Shown one piece after another: positions 1 through 8,000 of a stretch of DNA of 39,549 nucleotides. This stretch comes from Acidobacteriota bacterium (GTDB lineage: Bacteria > Acidobacteriota > Terriglobia > Bryobacterales > Bryobacteraceae): positions 1 through 39,549 of the forward strand of contig JACQZR010000040.1 in assembly GCA_016213775.1 (NCBI GenBank), given 5' to 3'. The position numbers and the translations under genes were made by a program. The notes under the pieces were generated by a model. That model was not told where the DNA came from. It did not search any database and saw nothing but the letters and a program-made list of their open reading frames with translations. Positions within the stretch are counted from its first letter, which is position 1, and each line of letters starts with the position of its first letter.

Positions 1-1
1 G

Positions 2-202
2 TCGCGCCGCGCTCTGGAGGCTTTGGCCGCGGCGGAATACAAGCACGACCGTCTCACGAAGCCTGAGTTGCAGCGGCTTCTGGGGATAGAGACAAGTTTT
101 CAACTGGACGAATTCCTTAAGTCTTATGACGTGTGGATTGAATACACGATGGAGGATGCGGAGCGGGAGCAGAGGGGGCTCGAGCGGCTGGGATTCCGAT
201 GA
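2..202 (+). CDS. UPF0175 family antitoxin, C-terminal part (5' end outside window)
   Basis: Reading from base 2 gives 66 residues ending in GLERLGFR and a TGA. The pattern of an EYKHDRLTKPELQRLLG stretch, then a FQLDEFLKSY stretch, then YTMEDAERE is that of the C-terminal half of UPF0175 proteins, which are antitoxins paired with PIN-domain toxins. In the family the first part forms a small helical DNA-binding or toxin-neutralising region. The stop codon overlaps the next start as ATGA (199-202), so toxin and antitoxin would be translationally coupled. The N-terminus lies before the window. The family assignment is by recognised motif spacing; the antitoxin role is inferred from the family and the PIN neighbour. 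Confidence 0.8.
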   Translation, partial: SRRALEALAAAEYKHDRLTKPELQRLLGIETSFQLDEFLKSYDVWIEYTMEDAEREQRGLERLGFR

Positions 203-595
203 GAGTGGTGATTGCGGACACCGGCCCTATTTTCTACCTGCTGTCCATCGACCAAATAGAGGTTCTCCCACAGTTGTTCGGCAGGATTCTGCTACCTGAG
301 GCGGTTTACGAGGAGCTTGGTCATCCGGCAGCTCCGGATGCGATCCGCAATTGGGCAGCTAGTCTGCCACCATGGACTGAGGTTGTGGCGGTAGAAGCGC
401 TCGCTGATCCGGCACTCGATAGGTTAGGCAAAGGGGGAGCGGGCGGCGATCACGTTTGCGTTGTGGAGACGCGCTGATTTGCTTTTGATCGACGACCGTA
501 AAGGCGTGGCTCTAGCACTTCATCGAGGATTCGAGGTGATGCCGCCTCCAATGACACACGAGTCTTTCCCACTCCCGGGCTGCCGACGAGGGTGA
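199..595 (+). pseudogene. PIN-domain (DUF3368-type) toxin, frameshifted and truncated
   Basis: The first frame (199-477) opens with VVIADTGPIFYLLSI, the first PIN strand with its catalytic Asp7, and has the LPEAVYEEL helix usual in DUF3368 proteins. After LGKG the frame goes wrong. Dropping one G from the GGGGG run at 433-437 restores GKGERAAITFALWRRADLL and then IDDRKGVALALHRGFEV, which carry the remaining conserved PIN acidic residues. The gene therefore has a +1 G, either a real mutation or a homopolymer sequencing error. Even in the repaired frame the similarity stops at about 541, where family members continue with a GTLGVL-like end. Here the reading frame runs into DNA antisense to the kinase remnant and stops at 593-595. 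If the frame is really broken the toxin is dead, because two catalytic acidic positions are lost. Confidence 0.82.
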
Positions 596-1738
596 TCAGC
601 CGCGGCACGTCACGGCGCAGCAGCTTGCCGATGTTGTCGATCACTTCGGCGCGTCCTATGAGTGACGTTAACGGCGCCGGGATCCGCTGGGGACGGGAGG
701 CTCTTCGCGTAGAGCGAATAGCGGCTGCCGCGGACTCGGCCGTCCTTGCTCCCGCTTCCTCCAGTGCGCTCACCACGTCCAAGGCATGCGCAAAACGATC
801 GCCCGGCCGCACCGCAAGGCACCGCCGGATCGTCGCATCCCAGCCGCTTTCGATTGGCAGTGGATTGGCATCGGGCCGCTCTCCAGCCAGCATCTCGTAG
901 ATCACCACCCCGAGCGCATAAATGTCGGTGGCGGTTGACACTTCCCGGTTCTCCATCTGCTCCGGAGCCAGGTACCCGCGCGTTCCGAAAGCCGCCTCGT
1001 TGCGTGCGTCGCTTTCAGCGAAGTTGTGAGACAGACCGAAGTCCGTCAGAACCACCCGCGTCGAAGCGCATTCGCCCGGAGTGAGAAGGATATTGGAAGG
1101 CTTCAAGTCCAGGTGGATGATACCGTGACGATGACACGCATCCAGACCAGCGGCGATCTGCCGGATCACTTCGATGGCTTCGCTTCTCGTGAAACGCTGC
1201 CTGCACAGCCGCGCGCCGAGAGTCTCCCCTTCCAGTAATTCCATCGTGAAGTAAAGTAAAGCAGGTCCGCCCCTTCCCTCCTCGCGCAGCGGCCGAAATC
1301 GTGCAACCGGCAAACGTTCCGGTGCGTGACGCGCCTGGCTAACTGGACCTCACGCCGGAAGCGATGGAGCATCCCTTGTTCTTGTTCCGGCGCAAAACGA
1401 ATCGTTTTCAGGGCGATCCGCTCTCCCAACTCGGTATCCAGTACTTCGTAGACTTCGCCCATCCCTCCAGCACCGAGAAACCGCACCACTGTGAACCGGC
1501 CAGCTATCTGCTCGTTCACAAACAACGTTTGATGGGTTGCCTGCTGCAGCACTCCCGCAAAAGGCGGATGGTCGAGAAACGTCTCCGAGTCTCCGTGTTT
1601 ATCCAAGAGACGGAACACCGCCGCTGCGATCTCCGGTGATGGACTCTTGTCCGCGACATAGGCGTGACGCTCCCGGGGCGGAAGCTCGATCGCTTCGCCA
1701 AGCACTTCGCAGATCAACTCCCAGAGGGTCGGATCCAA
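450..1738 (-). pseudogene. Ser/Thr protein kinase fused to an NTPase domain, frameshifted and 3'-truncated
   Basis: The protein starts at a TTG (1738-1736) and has a short helical lead. The kinase domain follows, with glycine loop LGAGGMGEVYEV, Lys in ALKTI, catalytic loop HLDLKPSNIL (a non-RD form), DFGLS and an APE-like APEQM. The first frame runs 1738-1166. At the sequence for LLYFT the frame switches to the one ending at 450. The cause is visible: GTAAA is duplicated at 1251-1260, and removing one 5-bp copy joins ADLLYFTMELLEGETLG perfectly. After the kinase come PLTSLIGRAEVI and VGSPGVGKTRVS, the N-terminus and Walker A of an AAA/NB-ARC-type domain. The rest of that domain is missing; the last residues are antisense to the PIN gene, so recognisable sequence ends near 548. 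Such kinases usually continue for hundreds of residues, often with TPRs. The adjacent ECF gene suggests a former regulatory pair. Confidence 0.85.
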
Positions 1739-1841
1739 GACGTCCTCATTGTCCTGATCAACTTACTAAATGGATCGCAGAGCCGTCAACAACCAGGCGG
1801 CGCCGGAGGAGGTAGGATCATAAAGGGAGAGTTCTAGCCAC

Positions 1842-2396
1842 GTGGATGCTGAGAGTTTCGCCACTCTTTTATCGGGGTGCGCCAATGGAGACCGCCGGGC
1901 CGAAGAGCAATTGTTCGAACAGGTCTACGGGGAATTAAGGAGGATGGCGTCTCATTTCCTTCGCAATGAAGACCGCCGTCAGGCCATGAACACGTCAACG
2001 CTTGTCCATGAAACCTACCTCCGGATGTTAGGCGGCGAGCGAAGCAATATGCCAAACCGGTCGTATTTCTTCGGGGCGGCGGCCCAGGCGATGCGGCGCA
2101 TACTCGTTGACCACGCCCGCGCAAGATCGACAAAGAAGCGTTCCCCCCCGGGGCGCTTCGACTTCGAGCCCGGCGACACCATCCTCCCTCCGGTGAGCGG
2201 CGACTTGCTCGATCTCGACCAGGCCTTGGATTCTCTTGCCGGGTTCGACGCGAACAAAGCGAAGGTGGTGGAATTGCTATTCTTTGGTGGGCTCTCAATA
2301 CCGGAAACGGCGCTGGTCCTCGAAATCTCCGAGCGAACTGTGAAGCGGCACTGGGCCATCGCCCGCGCCTGGCTGCGAAGCGAACTGGAGAAGTGA
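1842..2396 (+). CDS. ECF-subfamily RNA polymerase sigma factor (Acidobacteria/Planctomycetes type)
   Basis: A 184-residue sigma-70 family protein. Region 2 is about residues 15-95 (NTSTLVHETYLRM, then YFFGAAAQAMRRILVDHAR), and region 4 about 125-182, with a helix-turn-helix in LSIPETALVLEISERTVKRH. There is no region 1 or 3, which marks it as ECF. The NTSTLVHETYLRM and YFFGAAAQAMRRILVDHAR signatures are those of the ECF-like group common in Acidobacteria and Planctomycetes, usually found beside Ser/Thr kinase genes. The start is GTG at 1842 with GGGAGAG about 11 bases upstream. It diverges from the kinase remnant; in related genomes the kinase more often lies downstream in the same direction. 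No anti-sigma factor is visible, so control may have run through the now-broken kinase (inference). Confidence 0.9.
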   Translation: MDAESFATLLSGCANGDRRAEEQLFEQVYGELRRMASHFLRNEDRRQAMNTSTLVHETYLRMLGGERSNMPNRSYFFGAAAQAMRRILVDHARARSTKKRSPPGRFDFEPGDTILPPVSGDLLDLDQALDSLAGFDANKAKVVELLFFGGLSIPETALVLEISERTVKRHWAIARAWLRSELEK

Positions 2397-2455
2397 GGCC
2401 CTGTGTATCGTGGGGGCGTAGTGCTGAAACCTGCACCCGCGGGATATGGTTGGCT

Positions 2456-3391
2456 TCATGGCGCCACCACCGGAGGATTGAAAGGAGAATAGTCGAGAAA
2501 CTCAGCTCTCAGATTAGAGGGGAGCGGAAGCTCTTGCCATCGAGCGACCGTCATCTCGACAAATCGACGCGTGCCGCCGGTCTTGTTAGCGGGATCGCTC
2601 TGATCCCATAACGTGACGGCACTACCCGTTAACTGGAGAATCCGGCTCCGCTCGAAATCCGGAATCGCCAGGCCGGCTTCAGGATTGTGCACCAGGTTGC
2701 CCAAGGTGTTGAACATGCTGTTGCCCGGGTATTCAGGCCATTGGATGGTCAGCGGTCCGGTGACTTTCACGAAACCCGGAAGGCCGCCACGATGGCTCAC
2801 ATCGTAGCCGCCCTCGTCACTGCGGGTGGCCACAAACATGGTGTCCGCGTTGCTGAACGTCGCGAAGGGTGCTTCAAAGAGTCCAGCCCCCGGCGCCGGC
2901 GCTCCGTCGTCCACCGCCGTTTCTAAAGACGTGATTCGAACGTGCCGGCGTGTGATGTACTTTGGGCAGGCCGGGAAACTCTCTTCAACATCAATTCTGA
3001 GGTGGTTGTTCTCCTCAAGGTGGGCGGGACCATTAATTCGGATGCGGCGCCGGCTGCCAAGTTCGATGACGAGTGAACCCAGCCGCTTTTCGCGTCCGGC
3101 ATTGGCCCACAGAGGATCGCGTGGATCAACCAGAGCCCGATTCAGATCGATATCGAGGTGTGCTCCGTCCTGTGACGACAGGAAGCCCGGCCGCCCAAAG
3201 ACTATCGACGCCCACATCGCTGATTCCTCGTCCAAACTGGAGAGCACGATCATCGGTTGTTGTGCCAGAAACAGTCGTGCTCCGCCCGTCACTTTGCTCG
3301 AAACGGCGGAGCCGTTCCGCCGGGCGATAGCGGCCTCACCCGCGCGCTCCTGAACCGCCAACTCCCCGCTGTGGAAAGGTGCGTTTGTCAT
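2456..3391 (-). CDS. Pyridoxamine 5'-phosphate oxidase-like FMN-binding split-barrel protein
   Basis: A 311-residue protein with two split-barrel halves of the pyridoxamine-phosphate-oxidase-like flavoprotein superfamily. Characteristic pieces are ESFPACPKYI near the end of the first half, then FVATRSDEGGYDVSHRGGLPGF, then GNSMFNTLGNL and GLAIPDFERSRILQLTG in the second half. Family members bind FMN or F420 and act as reductases, oxidases or stress proteins; the substrate cannot be read from the sequence. I chose the ATG at 3391-3389 because AGAAGG lies about 8 bases upstream; an in-frame start 42 bases earlier has no such site. It lies 64 bp downstream of the DsrE gene and is probably cotranscribed with it under TetR control. 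Confidence 0.88.
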   Translation of the reverse strand: MTNAPFHSGELAVQERAGEAAIARRNGSAVSSKVTGGARLFLAQQPMIVLSSLDEESAMWASIVFGRPGFLSSQDGAHLDIDLNRALVDPRDPLWANAGREKRLGSLVIELGSRRRIRINGPAHLEENNHLRIDVEESFPACPKYITRRHVRITSLETAVDDGAPAPGAGLFEAPFATFSNADTMFVATRSDEGGYDVSHRGGLPGFVKVTGPLTIQWPEYPGNSMFNTLGNLVHNPEAGLAIPDFERSRILQLTGSAVTLWDQSDPANKTGGTRRFVEMTVARWQELPLPSNLRAEFLDYSPFNPPVVAP

Positions 3392-3413
3392 ATCAGGCCT
3401 TCTTTCATTCCCC

Positions 3414-3445
3414 CGGACGGCTCCGCTTCTCATCGGAGCCGTCCG
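3414..3445 (-). terminator. Perfect 12-bp hairpin between the DsrE and flavoprotein genes
   Basis: CGGACGGCTCCG (3414-3425) and CGGAGCCGTCCG (3434-3445) are exact inverted copies with an 8-base loop. The hairpin lies wholly in the 64-bp gap between the DsrE stop and the flavoprotein start. No run of U follows it in the direction of transcription. It may therefore be an mRNA-stabilising, processing or attenuating element rather than a full intrinsic terminator. The structure is seen directly; the function is inferred. Confidence 0.6.
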
Positions 3446-3455
3446 CGTCAGTGGA

Positions 3456-3830
3456 TTAGAACGTGAGGATCGAGTAGCCCTGCTCAGTCAGATTGCGAAG
3501 GCTTGGCAGACCCGTGGTCCCGGGGATCGGGTTGTCCGTGAGCAGTGCAAAGCCATTTGCCTTTGCATCGCCGGCGGCCCCGAAGGCGTCCGCACAGCCG
3601 CAGGAAACACCGGCAATCTTGTCTTCCACGGCCCTATAGAGAGCGTTGAGTGGGTGATCGGCTTTCGTCAGAATGCCGGACCAGCGCGTCCCCGGCCCGT
3701 TGAAGAGGATCGTTACGTCGTCGCCCTTCTGCTTATAGTCATACGCTGCCGACAAGGCATTGAAGACGCGTCCAAAAGCTTCTTCCGTTCCCGGTTTCGG
3801 GTCTGCCAGAACTACGATTGCTGCTTTCAT
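3456..3830 (-). CDS. DsrE/DsrF-like family protein
   Basis: A 124-residue cytoplasmic protein of the DsrE fold, the full length of small single-domain members. It starts with the strand KAAIVVLADPKPGTEEAFGRVFNAL, then YDYKQKGDDVTILFNGPGTRW, and has a two-cysteine site at Cys77 and Cys79 (VSCGCADAFG), where family members carry a conserved cysteine used in sulfur transfer or redox chemistry. Its partner is unknown; none of the usual Dsr or Tus genes are nearby. The start ATG (3830-3828) has a strong GGAG 7 bases upstream. A perfect TetR-type palindrome lies 20 bases upstream of the start, so this is probably the first gene of a TetR-repressed operon with the flavoprotein. Confidence 0.88.
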   Translation of the reverse strand: MKAAIVVLADPKPGTEEAFGRVFNALSAAYDYKQKGDDVTILFNGPGTRWSGILTKADHPLNALYRAVEDKIAGVSCGCADAFGAAGDAKANGFALLTDNPIPGTTGLPSLRNLTEQGYSILTF

Positions 3831-3849
3831 TTGTTTCTCCTTTTTTCTA

Positions 3850-3867
3850 GTAGACCGATCGGTCTAC
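3850..3867. promoter_or_regulatory. TetR operator candidate 1 (perfect 18-bp palindrome)
   Basis: GTAGACCGATCGGTCTAC is a perfect palindrome in the DsrE/TetR intergenic region, 20 bases upstream of the DsrE start. Its core ACCGATCGGT recurs in candidate 2. Size, symmetry and position fit a TetR dimer site repressing the DsrE operon; binding is inferred. Confidence 0.8.
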
Positions 3868-3924
3868 ACTGCCTTGGATGGCGCGCAGGCAGTTCGGTTG
3901 CAGAAATCTTGCGGAAAATGCGGC

Positions 3925-3942
3925 CTGAACCGATCGGTCCAG
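3925..3942. promoter_or_regulatory. TetR operator candidate 2 (18-bp palindrome, one mismatched pair)
   Basis: CTGAACCGATCGGTCCAG shares the ACCGATCGGT core with candidate 1 and lies 19 bases upstream of the TetR ATG. The centres of the two sites are exactly 75 bp apart, close to seven helical turns, so both would face the same side of the DNA. It is probably the autoregulatory site of the TetR gene. Confidence 0.75.
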
Positions 3943-3961
3943 TAGTGGTGTCTAATTGGAC

Positions 3962-4531
3962 ATGGGACTTCAAAAGTTCTCAGAGAACGAGGTGCTCAAC
4001 ACGCTGACCGGCTTGTTTCGCCACCACGGATACGATGGGACCAGCCTGTCACTCATCATGAAGGCGACGGGCCTCGTCAAAGCCAGCCTCTACCATCGGT
4101 TCCGCGGCGGCAAGGAAGAGATGGCAGTGACGGTGATGGACCGGGTGGCAGGTGAGTTTGCTTCGGACCTTTTGGCGCTTCTGAACGAGCCGGGCGATCC
4201 AGCGGAACGTCTGCGGAAGACCGGGGAAAGGCTGCGGAAGTTTTACGGTTCGGGGAAGAAGGCTTGTCTGCTGGACACGTTAACTCTGAATCGTGATAGT
4301 CCGGCGGTGCAGGCTCGGGCAAAGGCGGCGCTTGAGTTCTGGATCGATTCCTTCGCCCGGTTCGCCGAAGACTCGGGTGGACTTCCTCGTGTTCTTGCGA
4401 TGGCGCGCGCGCAAGACGCGGTGTCGGCCCTTGAAGGTGGATTGGTGATCTCGCGCGTCTCCGGAAACAGAGCCCCTTTTTTGAGGGCTATCGAAAGCCT
4501 GCCCGAAAGGTTGATGCGTCCTGGCCGGTAG
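3962..4531 (+). CDS. TetR/AcrR family transcriptional repressor
   Basis: A 189-residue protein with the TetR DNA-binding domain in residues 1-55. The helix-turn-helix is TSLSLIMKATGLVKASLYHRF, followed by RGGKEEMA, the HFPGGKEE-like signature of the LmrA/YxaF-type subgroup. The C-terminal part (about 70-185) would be the ligand-binding and dimer domain, with a KACLLD segment like the GCL(V/L) motif of that subgroup. The reading frame is stopped at 3953-3955, so the start is either TTG 3956 or ATG 3962; I prefer the ATG. No good Shine-Dalgarno site is visible for either. It diverges from the DsrE/flavoprotein operon and probably represses both that operon and itself. Confidence 0.9.
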   Translation: MGLQKFSENEVLNTLTGLFRHHGYDGTSLSLIMKATGLVKASLYHRFRGGKEEMAVTVMDRVAGEFASDLLALLNEPGDPAERLRKTGERLRKFYGSGKKACLLDTLTLNRDSPAVQARAKAALEFWIDSFARFAEDSGGLPRVLAMARAQDAVSALEGGLVISRVSGNRAPFLRAIESLPERLMRPGR

Positions 4532-4645
4532 AGGAGTCGCGGTTAGCTCGGCGAATTCTCGGGGCAAGTTGGGGATGCGACCGAAATCGGTCGGATTCGC
4601 TACTTTCCCGCCACAGCATTGATTGCGGTATTTTGCTGCAATCCA

Positions 4646-4666
4646 CCCGTTCCAGCCTGGAACGGG
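4646..4666. repeat. 9-bp inverted repeat with 3-base loop
   Basis: CCCGTTCCA and TGGAACGGG are exact inverted copies separated by GCC, about 115 bases downstream of the TetR stop. There is no T-run, so it is not a classical terminator. It may be a weak terminator, a protein-binding site or a copy of a dispersed palindromic element. Confidence 0.55.
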
Positions 4667-4864
4667 AATGATCCTGGACAAGCGGCGCTAACTCAGCCAG
4701 GCAAACCCCAACTTCGAAACGGCAGTCCCGGAGAGCCAGGCTCCTCGTTTCATCCGCGGCTTCATGCTCGCGGATGGATTTAGATAACCCTGTAATAATC
4801 AAGACACCGCCGGCATCCTTCGGATTTCCACGTTGTCCGGGCGTTTTACTTTCTCAAAGCGCGC

Positions 4865-4923
4865 GGAGGTCACGGAGACAGATCAGGTTGGTTTGGCTCC
4901 GTGATCTCCGTGTCCTCCGTGAG
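4865..4923. repeat. CTCCGTG 9-bp tandem repeats facing an inverted copy
   Basis: Three consecutive 9-base units, CTCCGTGAT, CTCCGTGTC and CTCCGTGAG, occupy 4897-4923. Upstream, GGAGGTCACGGAG (4865-4877) is an inverted copy, with one G-T-type mismatch, of CTCCGTGATCTCC (4897-4909). The two arms could fold into a 13-bp hairpin with a 19-base loop. Similar CTCCGTG intergenic runs are, from memory, scattered in various bacterial genomes. Confidence 0.7.
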
Positions 4924-5096
4924 AGATATTCTTGCTGTTGCCTCTCCAAGACCACACGGTGATATCCAGATGCGTCGTGCAGTTGGCGCGCCACACTCCC
5001 CGCTTACAATCCTGCTTAAAAGATGTGGGGCGAACCTTGCACATTTTTCAGATCGATATTCAGAGAATACATGATACTCTTCAAATGGAGACTCAG

Positions 5097-8000
5097 ATGC
5101 CCCTACACGAAACGTGCCACCGGGGGCTGAAGCCCGGTTCGACATGCCCGGGGAGGCAATTCACAGTACTGGCACTGGCAGCGCTGACCCTATGTCTGGG
5201 AGCGCCGGCAGCGGCTCAATCCAATGTTGCTAGCATCACGGGGATCGTGACTGACGTGAACGGCGCGTCGATTCCGTCGTGCGAGATCGTCATCGTCAAC
5301 ATGGACACCGGCATCGCCCAGCGAACCATCACCAATGACGACGGCGTCTTTTTGGCGTCGTCGCTAGCGCCGGGGCCGTATCGCGCGGAGGCCAGCCGGG
5401 AAGGATTCAAAAAGCGGCAAATCCGGAATCTCGTCCTGCAGACGGGCCAGGGGTTGCGGCTCGATATTGCGCTCGATCTAGGCGACGTCAACCAGTCGGT
5501 GGACGTCCAGGCTTCCATCGCACCGCTGCAGCGGGAATCGGCGGAGCTGAGCGACACTTTCACATCCGAGGAGATCCGCAACCTGCCGATCAACGGACGG
5601 AGTCCCTACGGACTGCTCGACCTGAGCGCGGGGATGTCTTCCACGAGTGAGGATCCGAGCAGCCCCAACTACGGCAGCGGTGTGAGCGTCAACGGCGGCG
5701 CGGCCTTCGGCAATTCCTTCGTGGTGGACGGCGCGACGACGACCCACATCGGCGGCATTGGGGAGAGGGTGGGGTCGGTCGAGGCGATCGGAGAGTTCAA
5801 GGTCTACACCCACACGTACTCGGCGGAGTTCGGCCGGACCTCAGGCGCCACAGTCTCGTTCCAGGTGAAATCCGGCACTCAGAAGTACCGTGGGTCGCTG
5901 TATGAATTCCACCGCAACAACGTTTTCAACGCCAACAGTTGGGCGAGCAACGCGCGCGGGGTGGCGACGACGGCGCGCGTGCGCCATGAATTCGGCGCCA
6001 CCCTGGGCGGACCCATCGCGAAGACGAAGAAGAAGATGTTCTTCTTCGTCAGCTTCGAGGGAAATCGCGACGTGTCGCCGATCGAGTTCATCCGCAGCAT
6101 CCCCGAGCCCTCAATGCGCGGCGGCGACTTCGGTTCCAGTCGAGTCGTCATCAACGACCCAACGGCGGGTCAGCCGTTCCCCGGCAATGTCATTCCCGCC
6201 AGCCGTCTCGATCCGGCGGCGGCAAGGTTCGTTCAACTCTTCCCCACGCCCAACAGCACGGGCAACCTCAACGCCACGACCGGCATTCATACCAACAACT
6301 GGATCTCGGCGTCCTCCCAGGGCCGGCCGGGTTACTACACGATCGGCCGTCTGGACTACTATCTTTCCAACAAAGACAAGCTGGCCTTCACGATCTCGCG
6401 TGTGAGCGAGGGTCCCTGGGAGTACGGGTCGGACTTCCCCAACGCGCTGAACAACCGGCAGGGCGTCATGACGCGGAACCTGCACCGGGCCACCTTCAGC
6501 TACACGCGTTTCGTGAGTCCCGGGCTAACCAACGAGTTTGTCGCCCACGGTCAGCGCGACCCGCGGGTTGTGCGGCCGACGGCCTCGGGGTTCGACGCCG
6601 CCAGGGACTTGGGAATCGAGCGGACCGCAGGGCCTGACATGCCCAATATCGTCCTGCCGACCTACGGCACGTTCGGCGACAGCGACCGCCAGATCTGGTT
6701 TCATCAGCCCGCCGGGCTGAACGACAGTGTGACTTGGCAGCGCGGCCGTCACACCCTGAAGTTCGGCGCCCAACTGTGGCAGAACCAGTTCTGGTACATC
6801 AGCTCCGGCGACGTCGCGGGCACTTACAACTTTAACGGCGAGATCACGGGATTGGGGGCCGCGGGCCGATCCAACGTCATTAACGGACTTGCCGATCTGT
6901 TGCTCGGCGCCGTCAAGACGGCCAGCCTGTCGGTCGCGCAGATCCCGGTCAACCGCACCAACTACAACCTCGGGCTTTTCATCAACGACACCTGGAAAGC
7001 GACTCGCAAGCTCACCCTGAACCTGGGACTGCGCTACGAGTTCGAAACTCCGCAGGTAGTCAAGAACAATGTGTATTCACGCGTCGACGTGCAGACCGGC
7101 GAGCTCCTGGTGGCCGGCCGGAACGCTTCCCGGACCCTGAATGTAGGGAACGATTTCGTGAATTTCGCACCGCGGCTCGGAGTGGCGTACGCGCTCGACC
7201 GCAAGACGGTGATCCGGACGGGGATGGCGATCTTCTTCTCGAATCTCTGGATGTACAACGGCCAGATGGTGTCCTATCCCGGATGGACGGCCAGCCAGTC
7301 GTTCGTCGACCAGGGAGTCGGGCGGGCCCAGCCGTTCACTTTCAAGCAGGGGCTGCCGCTCGACGGCGTTAACGTCGTGCCCGACCCGCTGGCGCGGTAC
7401 GCGGCGTCGTCGCAACAGTCGCCGCTTTCGGTTGGCGCCTTGACTTACGGCAGAGATGCCAACCTGCCCCGCACCACGCAGTGGAACTTCGGTATCCAAC
7501 GAAGCCTGCCTTTTCGCACCGTGCTGGAGGTCTCCTACGTGGGGAGCGCCGGAACCCACGTGCCGTGGAACATGCCCGCGAACAATCCGGGGCTGAAGGA
7601 CGCACCCGCGGTCGTCATCGGCCGCGTCGCGCCGCAAAGCGTCCGCCCTTTTCCGAAAGCGTCGGCCTTCAATGCCGTCTATTACACCGGCTCGTCGGAC
7701 TACAACTCCCTCCAGGTGAAGGGCACGCGGCGGTTCCACTCCGGCTTCAGCCTGATGGGTGCTTATACGTTCTCCAAGAACCTGGACAACGTCACCATCG
7801 GAGCCACCAATTCGTTCCAGATCCCCTGGGAACTGCCCGGACTCGAACGCGGACTTTCCAGCCTGGATCGTCCCCAGACGCTGTCGCTCGGCTGGGCGTG
7901 GGAACTGCCGTTCGGCCGGAAGCAGCGGTTCTTCCCAGCCAACCGGACCCTCGGGCGGGCGCTGGGAGGCTTCCAGGTGAACGGACTGTTCAAGACCGGC

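Larger units (their letters stand above)
4532..5096. other. 565-bp gap without a recognisable gene
   Basis: No open frame here shows family features; the two short - strand frames are antisense or random-looking. The gap holds a hyphenated palindrome (4646-4666), a 9-bp repeat cluster (4865-4923) and the leader of the following receptor gene. I could not pick out a convincing promoter. Confidence 0.6.

Noticed and set aside
1834-2436. A 200-codon - strand frame opposite the ECF sigma gene
   Set aside because: Antisense to a recognised sigma factor; composition and lack of motifs mark it as spurious.
4646-4666. Rho-independent terminator of the TetR gene
   Set aside because: The stem is only 9 bp and no T-run follows; kept as an inverted repeat only.
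4897-4923. CTCCGTG repeats as a CRISPR array
   Set aside because: Units are only 9 bp, directly adjacent and without spacers; no cas genes are present.
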